Source: Pectobacterium araliae
Lineage (GTDB): Bacteria; Pseudomonadota; Gammaproteobacteria; Enterobacterales; Enterobacteriaceae
Length of the DNA stretch: 64,000 nucleotides
Reading direction: 5' to 3'
Assembly (NCBI RefSeq): GCF_037076465.1
Contig: NZ_AP028908.1
Location: forward strand, 868,001-932,000
Positions within the stretch are counted from its first letter, which is position 1, and every line of letters starts with the position of its first letter. The notes under the pieces were generated by a model that was given only the letters and a program-made list of their open reading frames with translations, had not been told where the DNA came from and ran no database searches. The translations under genes and the position numbers were made by a program. Of the stretch, positions 31,606 through 39,323 are shown one piece after another.

Positions 31606-31629
31606 TAAAAAAACCGTTATCGGCTTTTT
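31606..31629 (-). terminator. Remnant terminator of the dead LysR gene
   Basis: On the minus strand AAAAGCCG-ATAA-CGGTTTTTTT forms a short hairpin with a T run, about 80 bases after the pseudogene stop. Confidence 0.4.
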
Positions 31630-31707
31630 ATCTCTTCGCGTAAAAGCCGTAATCATAAAAGCGACGGCGTTGTGGCTCGTATGATCACTGCTGTGATGTT
31701 GCCCGCG

Positions 31708-32049
31708 TTATGGCGGCGTACTCTCTTGTTGAGCAAGGAGATTGTCGATCATCCACAGCCCAGCCGGACTGGGGGGATGGGGTTTGGGCCAGACGACATC
31801 GACGTCAATCCACTGTGGTCAGCCTGCAACGGGCAGTTCTACCAGCTTCTGTCGGTCGTATTGCGCCACCAGCCAGCGCGGCAGAATGCTCCCGCCGTGC
31901 CCCTACTGCGCCATTTCCAACAGCATAAGGTAGGACGGCGCAGACCAGACGATCCCTTCCGGCTGCGATCGGTCACTGCATTTATAGGTATTGAGATAGA
32001 GCAGGCGGGTTGTCGCCAGCTCTCGTCTGCGCTAATTCGTCTGTGTTAA
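31708..32049 (-). pseudogene. LysR-family regulator remnant (C-terminal effector domain)
   Basis: Read on the minus strand in one frame the region gives ...TTRLLYLNTYKCSDRSQPEG, IVWSAPSYLMLLEMAQ-stop-GHGGSILPRWLVAQYD, RQKLVELPVAG-stop-PQWIDVDVVWP, SPAGLWMIDNLLAQQ, then TAA at 31708-31710. This is the second half of a LysR substrate-binding domain. Stops interrupt it at 31903-31905, 31819-31821 and 32032-32034; the middle one could be a Trp codon turned into TGA. The DNA-binding half is gone. No frameshift was needed, so decay is by substitutions plus 5' truncation. Confidence 0.8.
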
Positions 32050-32058
32050 TTCTACGCT

Positions 32059-32721
32059 TCACCGGTGTGTCAGTTTAAAACTCTGGTACGCTGGTAGCTC
32101 AAGCGCTCGCCATAAATACCAGGATGCCACCGTGCGATAAGGTTGACATTGTAGGCTCAGTGACTGCAACTCGCGCGGTTTTGGCATGTCCGGTAAATCA
32201 TAAACGTAACGTAGCCCCTGACGAATTCCCAAATCGTCGAGCGGCATGATGTCGGTGCGTTCCAGCGAATAAATCAAAAACATTTCCACCGTCCAGCGCC
32301 CGATCCCTTTTAGCGACGTCAGTTGCTCAATGAACGTGTCGTCATCCCTCTCCGTAGCCTGTTTCAGGCTGGGTACAAGCCCGTTCAGCGCACCTTGTGC
32401 GATGCCATGTAGCGTATCCGCTTTGCGAGCGGAAAAACCGCACTGCCGCAGCGTGTCGGTGGAGCAGGCCAGCATTTGTTCTGGGGTAGGAAAGACGTCG
32501 CCATGTACCCGCAGGAGCTTAGCGACCATCGCATCCCCGGCTCGCGTCGTTAGCTGCTGATAGGCGACGGCACGCATCAGCGCTTCATAAGGTTCCCGGT
32601 GTGGTGCCGTTTGATGGCGACAATCACCAATCTGTTCGATCAGGCTGGCCCAGCGCGTATTGATGGCGCTGAGGTGGGTTTTGGCGCGCTGCGTGAAATC
32701 TACTGGCGGATGGGATGGCAT
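32059..32721 (-). CDS. DNA-3-methyladenine glycosylase II-like (AlkA/HhH-GPD family)
   Basis: 220 residues from ATG 32721 (MPSHPPVDFTQRAKTHLSAI), with GGAAG upstream; the frame runs 39 codons further without a ribosome binding site. The helix-hairpin-helix and catalytic aspartate are in SLKGIGRWTVEMFLIYSLERTDIMPLDDLGIRQG (about residues 150-185), and YQQLTTRAGDAM is the family's YQQLS-type motif. It lacks the N-terminal domain of E. coli AlkA and resembles the shorter AlkA-like glycosylases. Excises alkylated bases. Next to alkB and the remains of ada. Confidence 0.88.
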   Translation of the reverse strand: MPSHPPVDFTQRAKTHLSAINTRWASLIEQIGDCRHQTAPHREPYEALMRAVAYQQLTTRAGDAMVAKLLRVHGDVFPTPEQMLACSTDTLRQCGFSARKADTLHGIAQGALNGLVPSLKQATERDDDTFIEQLTSLKGIGRWTVEMFLIYSLERTDIMPLDDLGIRQGLRYVYDLPDMPKPRELQSLSLQCQPYRTVASWYLWRALELPAYQSFKLTHR

Positions 32722-32945
32722 AAACGGCTTCCGTAATGAGAACGCAAAGGACAGAAAACGAGCATAGGAGATTGCCGCATGGCGCGCCATGTGGGAAGGG
32801 CTATTCGTCTGAAACAGAAAATCCAAATGAAAAAGCAAGCGTTAAACGTGTGCGTAAGATGGCGCCAGTTTAGCGTTAGCGCATGGCGTGGCTTTCAGTA
32901 ATAGTAAGATGGGCAGCCATACCGAAACTGGAATGAGGTGCACTC

Positions 32946-33073
32946 ATGCTTAACGATATGCTGTTTCAGGATGTTGACTCGCGCTGTCAGGCTATCGCTG
33001 GGGTATTGAGCGTAAACATGCTCTGCTGGAGAAAGAACAAATTGTGCATCAGTCAGGGGAATCGTCACCGTGA
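32946..33073 (+). pseudogene. ada: Internally deleted ada (alkylation-response regulator)
   Basis: At 32981-33073 one frame reads ALSGYRWGIERK-HALLEKEQ... and ends in TGA overlapping the alkB GTG start; E. coli Ada ends GTLSGYRWGVSRKAQLLRRE, so this is the Ada C-terminus. Upstream, ATG 32946 has a good GAGGTG five bases before it and opens MLNDMLFQDVDSR, like an Ada N-terminus (E. coli LTDDQRWQSVLARD), before the frame is lost. I infer a large in-gene deletion joining both ends near 32981. The C-terminal match is firm; the N-terminal match is suggestive. Confidence 0.72.
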
Positions 33074-33726
33074 ATTTTGATTTATTTGCCGATGAAGCGC
33101 CGCGTCGCTGGACGGAAACGCTGGCACCGGGCGCGGTCATCCTGCGCGGTCGCGCCTATAATGATGCGCCAGCGTTGCTTGCGGCGTTGAACGCCGTCAC
33201 TGCGCGTGCGCCGTTGCGGAATGGGGTCACGCCGGGTGGCTTTGTGATGTCGGTGGCGATGAGCAACTGTGGTCGGCTCGGTTGGGTAACAGATGAACGC
33301 GGCTATCGTTACACCGCACAGGATCCATTAAGCGGAGAGCCGTGGCCTGCGATGCCGGAAGTTTTTTCCCAGTTGGCGAAGCAGGCGGCGAGCGACGCCG
33401 GTTTTGCGGATTTTGAGCCGGATGCTTGCCTGATCAACCGTTATGACGTCGGTACGCGCATGTCTCTGCATCAGGATAAAAATGAACGGGATTTTTGCCA
33501 GCCGATTGTGTCTGTGTCGCTGGGGCTTAGCGCAACGTTTCTGTTTGGTGGCATGGCGCGTAGCGATAAAGCGCAGCGTGTTCCGTTGACACACGGCGAC
33601 GTGGTGGTCTGGGGCGGGGAATCGCGGCTCTATTTCCACGGCATTCTGCCATTGAAATCTGGCACCGTACCGCAAGGGATGTCCGATGAATGCCGTTTTA
33701 ATCTGACGTTTCGTAAAGCCGGATGA
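33070..33726 (+). CDS. alkB: Alpha-ketoglutarate-dependent DNA/RNA demethylase AlkB
   Basis: 218 residues (E. coli 216), starting at GTG 33070 (MNFDLFADEAPRRW). The iron ligands are His134 and Asp136 in SLHQDKNE and His190 in YFHGI; the 2-oxoglutarate arginines are in CRFNLTFRKAG. Oxidatively removes methyl groups from 1-methyladenine and 3-methylcytosine. The start codon overlaps the stop of the ada remnant (GTGA), the coupling expected of an ada-alkB operon. Whether the gene is still adequately transcribed without functional Ada is unclear. Confidence 0.95.
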   Translation: MNFDLFADEAPRRWTETLAPGAVILRGRAYNDAPALLAALNAVTARAPLRNGVTPGGFVMSVAMSNCGRLGWVTDERGYRYTAQDPLSGEPWPAMPEVFSQLAKQAASDAGFADFEPDACLINRYDVGTRMSLHQDKNERDFCQPIVSVSLGLSATFLFGGMARSDKAQRVPLTHGDVVVWGGESRLYFHGILPLKSGTVPQGMSDECRFNLTFRKAG

Positions 33727-33783
33727 GCAGAATGCTATTCCGCTCGCAGTGGATTCCTCTTAAATAAACTCCCCTAAAATAAA

Positions 33784-33815
33784 AAACCAGCCTGCATCGG
33801 CATACCGGCTGGTTT
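33784..33815 (-). terminator. Terminator of the nrfCD-flavoprotein operon
   Basis: AAACCAGCC (33784-33792) and GGCTGGTTT (33807-33815), 9-base stem; on the minus strand a T run (TTTTTTATTTT) follows. It also closes alkB from the other side. Confidence 0.8.
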
Positions 33816-33846
33816 AAGTATCATGTTGGTCACTTAAGCTCATTGT

Positions 33847-33906
33847 TAGGGAAACACAGGTTCCCGCAGGGATGCCTCACCCCTGTGGTCGCCCCGTGTA
33901 TCTCGA
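33847..33906. repeat. Palindromic intergenic repeat, copy 2 (alkB-flavoprotein)
   Basis: TAGGGAAACACAGG...CCCGTGTATCTCGA, the same element as at 10243-10310, without its seven-base insert. It lies between the operon terminator and the flavoprotein stop codon, on the 3' side of the minus-strand operon. Confidence 0.75.
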
Positions 33907-33939
33907 TATTCAAACGATCTTAGGCTCAAGCGCTGCCGC

Positions 33940-35469
33940 TTATTTCTTACTGAACTTCATATAATCAAGCGCGCTTTCTGCCGCGATGCGACCGGAGTTG
34001 AGCGCAAAGCCAAACGTGCCACCGCCTAACAGCAGGTCATAGGTGTCGCCGTACATGCCAGCAGCATCATTACCCGTGACATATAGACCCGGAATGACTT
34101 CGCCGGATTTATCTATCGCCTGCATTTTCTCGTCAATCTTCACGCCGCCGAGTGTGCCCAGCGCGGCGGGCTGCATTCTCACCGCATAGAATGGGCCAGT
34201 TTTTACCGGACGCAGGTAATCCATGTTTTTGTTAAACACGTCATCCCGCTTTTGCGCCGCAAACTTATTGTTTTCTTCCAGCGTATTCTTCAGCACGCTG
34301 GCATCAACGCCCATCTCTTTCGCCAGCCCGTCAACGGTAGCGGATTTGAAGACGAAGCCGCGATTTTTCTGACTTTCCTTGGTAAATTCGCTATCGAATT
34401 TAGTCAACTGGGTATTGGCGATCACCCATTCGCCAATCGGCACGTCAATGCCGTCTTCGACGTAATGCTTACGGGATGCCTCGTCGAAAATGGAGTACAT
34501 GATGCCGCCTACTTTTGACAGCGCGTTGCCAGAGTGTGGCCAGATGATGACGTTAGATTCATCGGTAAAGCGGCGGCCATGTTGGTCAACCCACAGATAG
34601 GGCTGACGTGCGGCGGCGAGCAGGTGAGAGTTCGGGGCATAGTCTGGCAGACCAGGGCGATAGGCTTGCAGTAGCCCCAGACCGTCTGGTTTGGCACCGG
34701 CTTTCCAGGCCATATTAATCCCATCGCCGTCTTTACCGACGTTGCCGACCATAATGGTGTCGGGGAACGCGGCATATTTTTGCAGCATTTCTTTATTGTT
34801 GGCGTAGCCGCCCGTTGCGATGATGACCGCCTTGGCGTCTATCTGGAAGGTATTGCCTTCGCTATCTTGTGCGATGACGCCCGTCACTTTGCCGTCTTTC
34901 ACGACCAGATCTTTACCTGCTGTTTTCACCAGTGTGGTGACATCCATTGTTTTAAACTGCTCATGGAATGTCTTGATCAGGTGGCGTCCGTGGCCGGGGC
35001 CGTCAATCACATGCCAGGTCAGCATACCGCCGGGGCCACCGGGGCCGATGTATTCAAATTTGATGCCTTTCGATTTCACCCACTCAATCGTGTCTGCGGA
35101 ACGGTTGACGAAGGCACGTACCACAAAGGGATTTGCCATCCAATGGCTGTACTCCATGATGGTCTTAAAGGCCATATCCGGTGTTACCACAATCCCCTGA
35201 CGTTTCTGCATGCTGCTGTTGGCGGCGAAAATGCCTTCGGCAAAGTTACCTGTACCACCGACAATCGGCTGTTTTTCCAGTAAGACGATTTTTGCCCCTT
35301 TTTCCGCGGAGGCCATGGTTGCCGAGGTGCCCGCCGCACCCCCACCGATGATAACGATATCGGCGCTTTTCGGGATTTCCGGCTTTGCTGCGTCCGCTGC
35401 CTGTGCGGTAGACAAGCTCATCATCGAGAGACAGAGCGTCGTGAGTACACTTTTTCTGAAGCGTTTCAT
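33940..35469 (-). CDS. Periplasmic fumarate-reductase-like flavoprotein, substrate unknown
   Basis: 509 residues with a signal peptide (SVLTTLCLSMMSLSTAQAA, cleaved near 25). FAD-binding motif ADIVIIGGGAAGTSATMASAEKGAKIVLLEK, then GGTGNFAEG, a fumarate-reductase-type capping domain and TGNDAAGMYGDTYDLLLGGG near the end. It belongs to the flavocytochrome c/urocanate reductase superfamily but has neither haem nor FMN domain; the FMN-binding protein is a separate gene 41 bases upstream. After GRRFTDES the catalytic Arg stretch is replaced by NVIIWPHSGNA, and the HHTMGG and NNRIGG motifs read LGTLGG and YDLLLGG. It probably reduces an acceptor other than a dicarboxylate. Confidence 0.85.
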   Translation of the reverse strand: MKRFRKSVLTTLCLSMMSLSTAQAADAAKPEIPKSADIVIIGGGAAGTSATMASAEKGAKIVLLEKQPIVGGTGNFAEGIFAANSSMQKRQGIVVTPDMAFKTIMEYSHWMANPFVVRAFVNRSADTIEWVKSKGIKFEYIGPGGPGGMLTWHVIDGPGHGRHLIKTFHEQFKTMDVTTLVKTAGKDLVVKDGKVTGVIAQDSEGNTFQIDAKAVIIATGGYANNKEMLQKYAAFPDTIMVGNVGKDGDGINMAWKAGAKPDGLGLLQAYRPGLPDYAPNSHLLAAARQPYLWVDQHGRRFTDESNVIIWPHSGNALSKVGGIMYSIFDEASRKHYVEDGIDVPIGEWVIANTQLTKFDSEFTKESQKNRGFVFKSATVDGLAKEMGVDASVLKNTLEENNKFAAQKRDDVFNKNMDYLRPVKTGPFYAVRMQPAALGTLGGVKIDEKMQAIDKSGEVIPGLYVTGNDAAGMYGDTYDLLLGGGTFGFALNSGRIAAESALDYMKFSKK

Positions 35470-35510
35470 GATGTTTTCCTTGATGTTATTAATATTCTTA
35501 CAACACGGTA

Positions 35511-35858
35511 TTAATTCGCCTTAGCCTGTGAGTACGCATCTTCCGCGGCTTCTTGCACCGCACTGCTGGTCATTGTGGCGCCCGACACGCCATCAACCTG
35601 GATGCTCTGCTTTTCGGTCATGGTTTTCGCGAGTTCTATTGCCGCCTCTCCGCCGACCTCCGGTGTTTCTTCCGGGGCATCAATTGTGGATTTGAGGACT
35701 TTCCCTTGCGCATCGATATCGAGCGTGACGGTGACGTCTCCACCGATCCCCTGTCTGGCGGCGGAGTAAGTACCTGCTTTAAAATTCCCTTCTTGTGCAA
35801 CGGCGGTTCCCATTACGAATAACCAACAAAGCGGAAGGATTCCTGTGCATATTTTCAT
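35511..35858 (-). CDS. Periplasmic FMN-binding domain electron carrier
   Basis: 115 residues from MKICTGILPLCWLFVMGTAVAQ, a signal peptide; the longer frame to 35915 lacks a ribosome binding site. The rest is a single FMN_bind domain: FKAGTYSAARQGIGGDVTVTLDIDAQGKV...DGVSGATMTSSAVQEAAEDA. GVSGATMTS is the motif whose threonine is flavinylated by ApbE. In related systems (FMN domains of UrdA, ArdA and similar reductases) this domain passes electrons to the FAD catalytic protein, encoded directly downstream here. No apbE is in the window. Confidence 0.88.
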   Translation of the reverse strand: MKICTGILPLCWLFVMGTAVAQEGNFKAGTYSAARQGIGGDVTVTLDIDAQGKVLKSTIDAPEETPEVGGEAAIELAKTMTEKQSIQVDGVSGATMTSSAVQEAAEDAYSQAKAN

Positions 35859-35923
35859 ATCAATAGTTCCATGAGTTTTTGAATGAACACGGTGAATAGC
35901 CACGTTATCTCCCATAAATAAAG

Positions 35924-37300
35924 CTATCGCCCATGTATAAAGTGATAACCGTCGTTGTTATTGAGATGCCTGAATATCAGGCAGCACATCGGTAAGCCAA
36001 TGCCGAGTAATAAAAACAACAGGCTGAAAGGGTTAAGATTGAAGAGGGCTTCAAACTGAGAAAGAAAACGTAAAATTGGGAACGTTAGCGTCATACTGAG
36101 CATGATGGAAAGTAATTGACTAATGGTCAGTAGATTATTACCGCTGTGGTACGTGCTGTTATTCAGGTTGCTAAAAGCCAGCGTGCTTTCTGCTGAATAT
36201 AAGGTCGAAATCAGTACACCCAATATCATGACGATAATGCCGATGAAAGGCATTGCTCTCTCTTGTACGGCGACACTCAGGGCGAGAACACACAGCGATG
36301 TTACGCTGGTTGTCAGCATCAACAGCCGCCGGTAGCCAATACGCTTGACCAGCGGTTCGAACAGCAATTTTGACAACAGTGCGCCACTGGAAAAGAGCAG
36401 TAAAACCAGGCTGGTTTCGGCGGGTTGACAGGCCAGTGTCGTTTGCAGCGTTAATGAAAGGACGACAGGCGTTGATGCCAGTAGCGTGCGCGTTGCGATG
36501 CCGCCAATCATACCGACAGAAAAAGTTCTGATGCCAAACAGGGCGCGCGGGAATAAAGCTGTTTCCGCAATAAGGTGTTGTCGGTAGTAGAGAAAAACCA
36601 ACCCCAGCGTGCTACAAGACAGAAATAACATGACGAACGTTGGCAATATATTTTTCGTGGCGCTGGTTAGCATAAAAGCGATGAGAAATAACATCAAAAT
36701 GGGAAAGGCCACTTCATAGGCACCCGTGCGTGACGTCTCGTTTATCGTTGCAACAGGAATATATTTAGTTGCCAGAAAAAAGCAGACGAAAGCCAGTGGA
36801 ATATTCACGAGGAAAATAGCCTGCCACGAGAGAAAGCTAACCAGAATATTTCCGAACACAGGGCCGATTAGTGTGCCAAGTAATCCTAATAAGGTCACTC
36901 GATTAAGAAAGCGTAATTTCAGGCTCTGCGGCGTGGTACGCAATATTACGGTTCTGATGATGGGCAGCATAAGCGCACCGCCAATGCCTTGAATAAAGCG
37001 GTAAACGCTTAAGCTGCCGAGTGTGGTTGCTGTCATGCACAGTAGCGAACCGAGTGTGAAAATGCCGATGGCGATCTGGTAGGTTTTCCTTTCTCCGAGT
37101 CGTTCTGCTAGCCAGCTATTGGCCGGCGTAAACGCGACGACCGTGACAATATAAGAAATCACGATCGTTTCCATCTGCAACACCGGTTGATGCAGCGACT
37201 GCGCGATAGCCGGAATAGCGGTATACACCATGGTGGTATCCAGGGATTGCATGAAAAAAGTGGTTGAGGCAATCCAGAATAAAACCCATGACGTATTCAT
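35924..37300 (-). CDS. MFS transporter of the DHA2 (14-segment) type
   Basis: 458 residues, highly hydrophobic. The N-terminus MNTSWVLFWIASTTFFMQSLDTTMVYTAIPAIAQSL carries the DHA2 motif around LDTTMVYTAIP, and RFIQGIGGALMLPIIRTVIL is MFS motif C-like. Resembles EmrB/MdtD exporters. Its ATG follows the nrfD-like stop codon without a gap, so it is translated with the respiratory genes. It may move the substrate or product of the flavoprotein; whether import or export is unknown. Confidence 0.85.
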   Translation of the reverse strand: MNTSWVLFWIASTTFFMQSLDTTMVYTAIPAIAQSLHQPVLQMETIVISYIVTVVAFTPANSWLAERLGERKTYQIAIGIFTLGSLLCMTATTLGSLSVYRFIQGIGGALMLPIIRTVILRTTPQSLKLRFLNRVTLLGLLGTLIGPVFGNILVSFLSWQAIFLVNIPLAFVCFFLATKYIPVATINETSRTGAYEVAFPILMLFLIAFMLTSATKNILPTFVMLFLSCSTLGLVFLYYRQHLIAETALFPRALFGIRTFSVGMIGGIATRTLLASTPVVLSLTLQTTLACQPAETSLVLLLFSSGALLSKLLFEPLVKRIGYRRLLMLTTSVTSLCVLALSVAVQERAMPFIGIIVMILGVLISTLYSAESTLAFSNLNNSTYHSGNNLLTISQLLSIMLSMTLTFPILRFLSQFEALFNLNPFSLLFLLLGIGLPMCCLIFRHLNNNDGYHFIHGR

Positions 37301-38263
37301 TTAGGCCACCGTCATTTGTCCGGCATAAAGCACGAACAGTCGTAGCAGGAATACACCGAACAGGCTCATGCCGGCTAATGTCATCACTTGCCCTTTGCCG
37401 GAATGAGCAGAAGGCTTGCGCACCCGATTGACAAGAGAAGGGATCACAATGCCGATGCCAATAACGCCAATCCAAAATACGCTTCCCCAGAAGCCTGACA
37501 GTGCGGTCTGGGCGGCGACAACTTTCTGACCACCGCCAAGCAGCAGCCCGACAAAAAATGCGCACAGCAGGAACAGTTCGGCGTACACCACGGGGGTTTC
37601 CACACGATGGATGAAATGCAAGGAGCGTGAATTCCCTGAGGTATGACGCCCCCATGCGCTGGCTAGCAGCATAACGGCAATACCGGAGGTGGTGCCGGAT
37701 ACCAGAAATAGAACGGGCAGAACGGGGTTGTTCAGTAATGGGAACGATTTCAGCGCGGACAGCAGGAAGCCGGTATAGCAGCCGAGCAGGATTGCCAGCA
37801 CCAGCAGCAGGTTTTCAATCACCGCGGTATTTTTAACGATAATCGTCGTCAACTTACGCGCTCGCACAGCCAGTGCCGGACGGTGCCAGACGGCTTCAAG
37901 CTGCGTCAGCCATACGCCGTGATAAAGCGTGATAAGCCATAACAGCATCGCGACGAAATACACCTGAAAGAGCATCACGCCAAGCGACATGATGGAGGTG
38001 GGGTTGTAAAAGACCATCAAATACCAAAAGGTCAGCGGTTTAGTCAGATGAAAAATCAGAATCACTAGCCCAAGGATCACGGCAAGCGGTGCCACGATGG
38101 CGGTGGCTTTGATCACGCGATTACTGCCGTGGTATTCAGTGGGAACGTAGTGCCTGAGCAGCAGAGACAGCGACACCATTCCCGCCGAAATACCGACCAG
38201 AAGAAGATAAACGGCGATGGGCCAGTCCCACACCAGCGTGTCGAACATGAAGGCATTATGCAT
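37301..38263 (-). CDS. NrfD/PsrC-like membrane quinol oxidoreductase subunit
   Basis: 320 residues (E. coli NrfD 318), about eight membrane segments. Start taken as MHNAFMFDTLVWDWPIAVYLLLVGISAG, with GAGGAG upstream, overlapping the nrfC-like stop by 8 bases; a 27-residue upstream extension is rejected. WDWPIAVYLLLVGISAGMV is the NrfD signature. It would oxidise menaquinol or ubiquinol and deliver electrons to the Fe-S partner. No nrfA or nrfB is present, so the electrons must go elsewhere, presumably to the FMN protein. Confidence 0.9.
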   Translation of the reverse strand: MHNAFMFDTLVWDWPIAVYLLLVGISAGMVSLSLLLRHYVPTEYHGSNRVIKATAIVAPLAVILGLVILIFHLTKPLTFWYLMVFYNPTSIMSLGVMLFQVYFVAMLLWLITLYHGVWLTQLEAVWHRPALAVRARKLTTIIVKNTAVIENLLLVLAILLGCYTGFLLSALKSFPLLNNPVLPVLFLVSGTTSGIAVMLLASAWGRHTSGNSRSLHFIHRVETPVVYAELFLLCAFFVGLLLGGGQKVVAAQTALSGFWGSVFWIGVIGIGIVIPSLVNRVRKPSAHSGKGQVMTLAGMSLFGVFLLRLFVLYAGQMTVA

Positions 38264-38954
38264 TGTCGATGGCTCCTCGTTTCCCTGGAATACGATAGAG
38301 TTGAGGTTCGGTGCCCAGATAAACCTTGGAGCGGTAGGTCGCATTGCTCTCGATCATCTTGGCAATGTTGCTTTCAGGGTCGTTGAGATCGCCAAATACC
38401 AACGCTTTGGTAGGACAAATCTCGACGCAGGCGGGTTGCTTCCCAGCGGCCAGATTGGTTTCCCGGCAAAAATTGCATTTGTCTGCCGTTTTCGTGACGG
38501 GATTGATGAAGCGCACATGGTAAGGGCAGGCGGCAATACAGTAGCGGCAGCCCACGCAGCGCTTATCGTTGACGTCGACAATACCGGTGAGCGCATCCTT
38601 GAAGGACGCCCCCGTTGGGCAGACGGCAACGCAGGGCGGATTTTCACAGTGTTGGCAGGACTTACGGAAAAATTGCTTGATGGCACGTGTTTTCTCGACT
38701 GCGGGAATATCGACGGTTTGCAGTATGTCCAGCCGGGTTACGCCATCAGGCACGTTATTGGTTTCTTTGCAGGCCTTGATACAGGCTTTGCATCCGATAC
38801 AACGCATTTCGTTATGTAATAAGCCATATTTAACGGCTACTTTACCCTGCGTTTTTTCTGGTTCATTTTGCGCTTGAGCAAGACCGACATTTCCGCTAAC
38901 GGCAATCGCACTTCCCATATAGGCAATAAAACGACGGCGAGATAATGCTTCCAT
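38256..38954 (-). CDS. NrfC-like 4x[4Fe-4S] ferredoxin with Tat signal
   Basis: 232 residues from MEALSRRRFIAYMGSAIAVSG, a Tat-type signal (SRRRF); an ATG five codons upstream (38969) is possible. Four cluster motifs are complete: CIGCKACIKAC, CQHCENPPCVAVCP, CVGCRYCIAACP and CNFCRETNLAAGKQPACVEICP. Very close to E. coli NrfC along its length. It should carry electrons on the periplasmic side from the NrfD-like subunit. First gene of the five-gene operon; a near-consensus CRP site lies 180 bases upstream. Confidence 0.92.
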   Translation of the reverse strand: MEALSRRRFIAYMGSAIAVSGNVGLAQAQNEPEKTQGKVAVKYGLLHNEMRCIGCKACIKACKETNNVPDGVTRLDILQTVDIPAVEKTRAIKQFFRKSCQHCENPPCVAVCPTGASFKDALTGIVDVNDKRCVGCRYCIAACPYHVRFINPVTKTADKCNFCRETNLAAGKQPACVEICPTKALVFGDLNDPESNIAKMIESNATYRSKVYLGTEPQLYRIPGKRGAIDNA

Positions 38955-39132
38955 ATTATAAATCTTCACATTGAGGTGAAAGTTGCGTTAACCTCGAAAT
39001 TATTAACGTAGATATAATGTTAATATTTCACAGTCTGACGCGAATAGAAAATAGTGACCAGTGATGATGATGGGAATAATGAATAGGCCACATTCTTGTT
39101 GTGGTTTTATTGGAACATGGCAATAAAAGGCT

Positions 39133-39154
39133 AAATGTGCGTTTGGTCACATTT
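39133..39154. promoter_or_regulatory. CRP site upstream of the nrfC-like operon
   Basis: AAATGTG-N8-CACATTT, a perfect dyad and within one base of the consensus CRP half sites (TGTGC-N6-TCACA). In the plus direction a TATATA (39172-39177) follows at class II distance; towards nrfC a CAATAA lies at the matching distance. The same arrangement recurs at 40470. The remaining bases from 38955 to 39323 show no gene. Confidence 0.75.
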
Positions 39155-39235
39155 GTTTTTTTGTAGATCCCTATATAACAAACATCGATTTGTTATAAGT
39201 TTAATTTCACCAGGCTTTTTTTAGCAACAAATAAA

Positions 39236-39266
39236 AAACGTTAGCACTAATTTAGCGCTAACGTTT
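39236..39266 (-). terminator. Rho-independent terminator of the alpha/beta hydrolase gene
   Basis: AAACGTTAGC (39236-39245) and GCTAACGTTT (39257-39266), a 10-base stem; on the minus strand TTTTTTATTT follows. It separates the hydrolase from the nrfC-like operon. Confidence 0.88.
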
Positions 39267-39323
39267 ATGCAACAAAATAGATAAATATAATGAAGAAATA
39301 GAAGGGTTAATTATCAGTGGACG

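Noticed and set aside
31672..32049. Plus-strand frames opposite the LysR remnant
   Set aside because: The minus strand gives a clear LysR effector-domain translation; the plus frames are its shadow.
32895..33140. Minus-strand frame across the alkB start
   Set aside because: Antisense to the ada remnant and alkB; no similarity seen.
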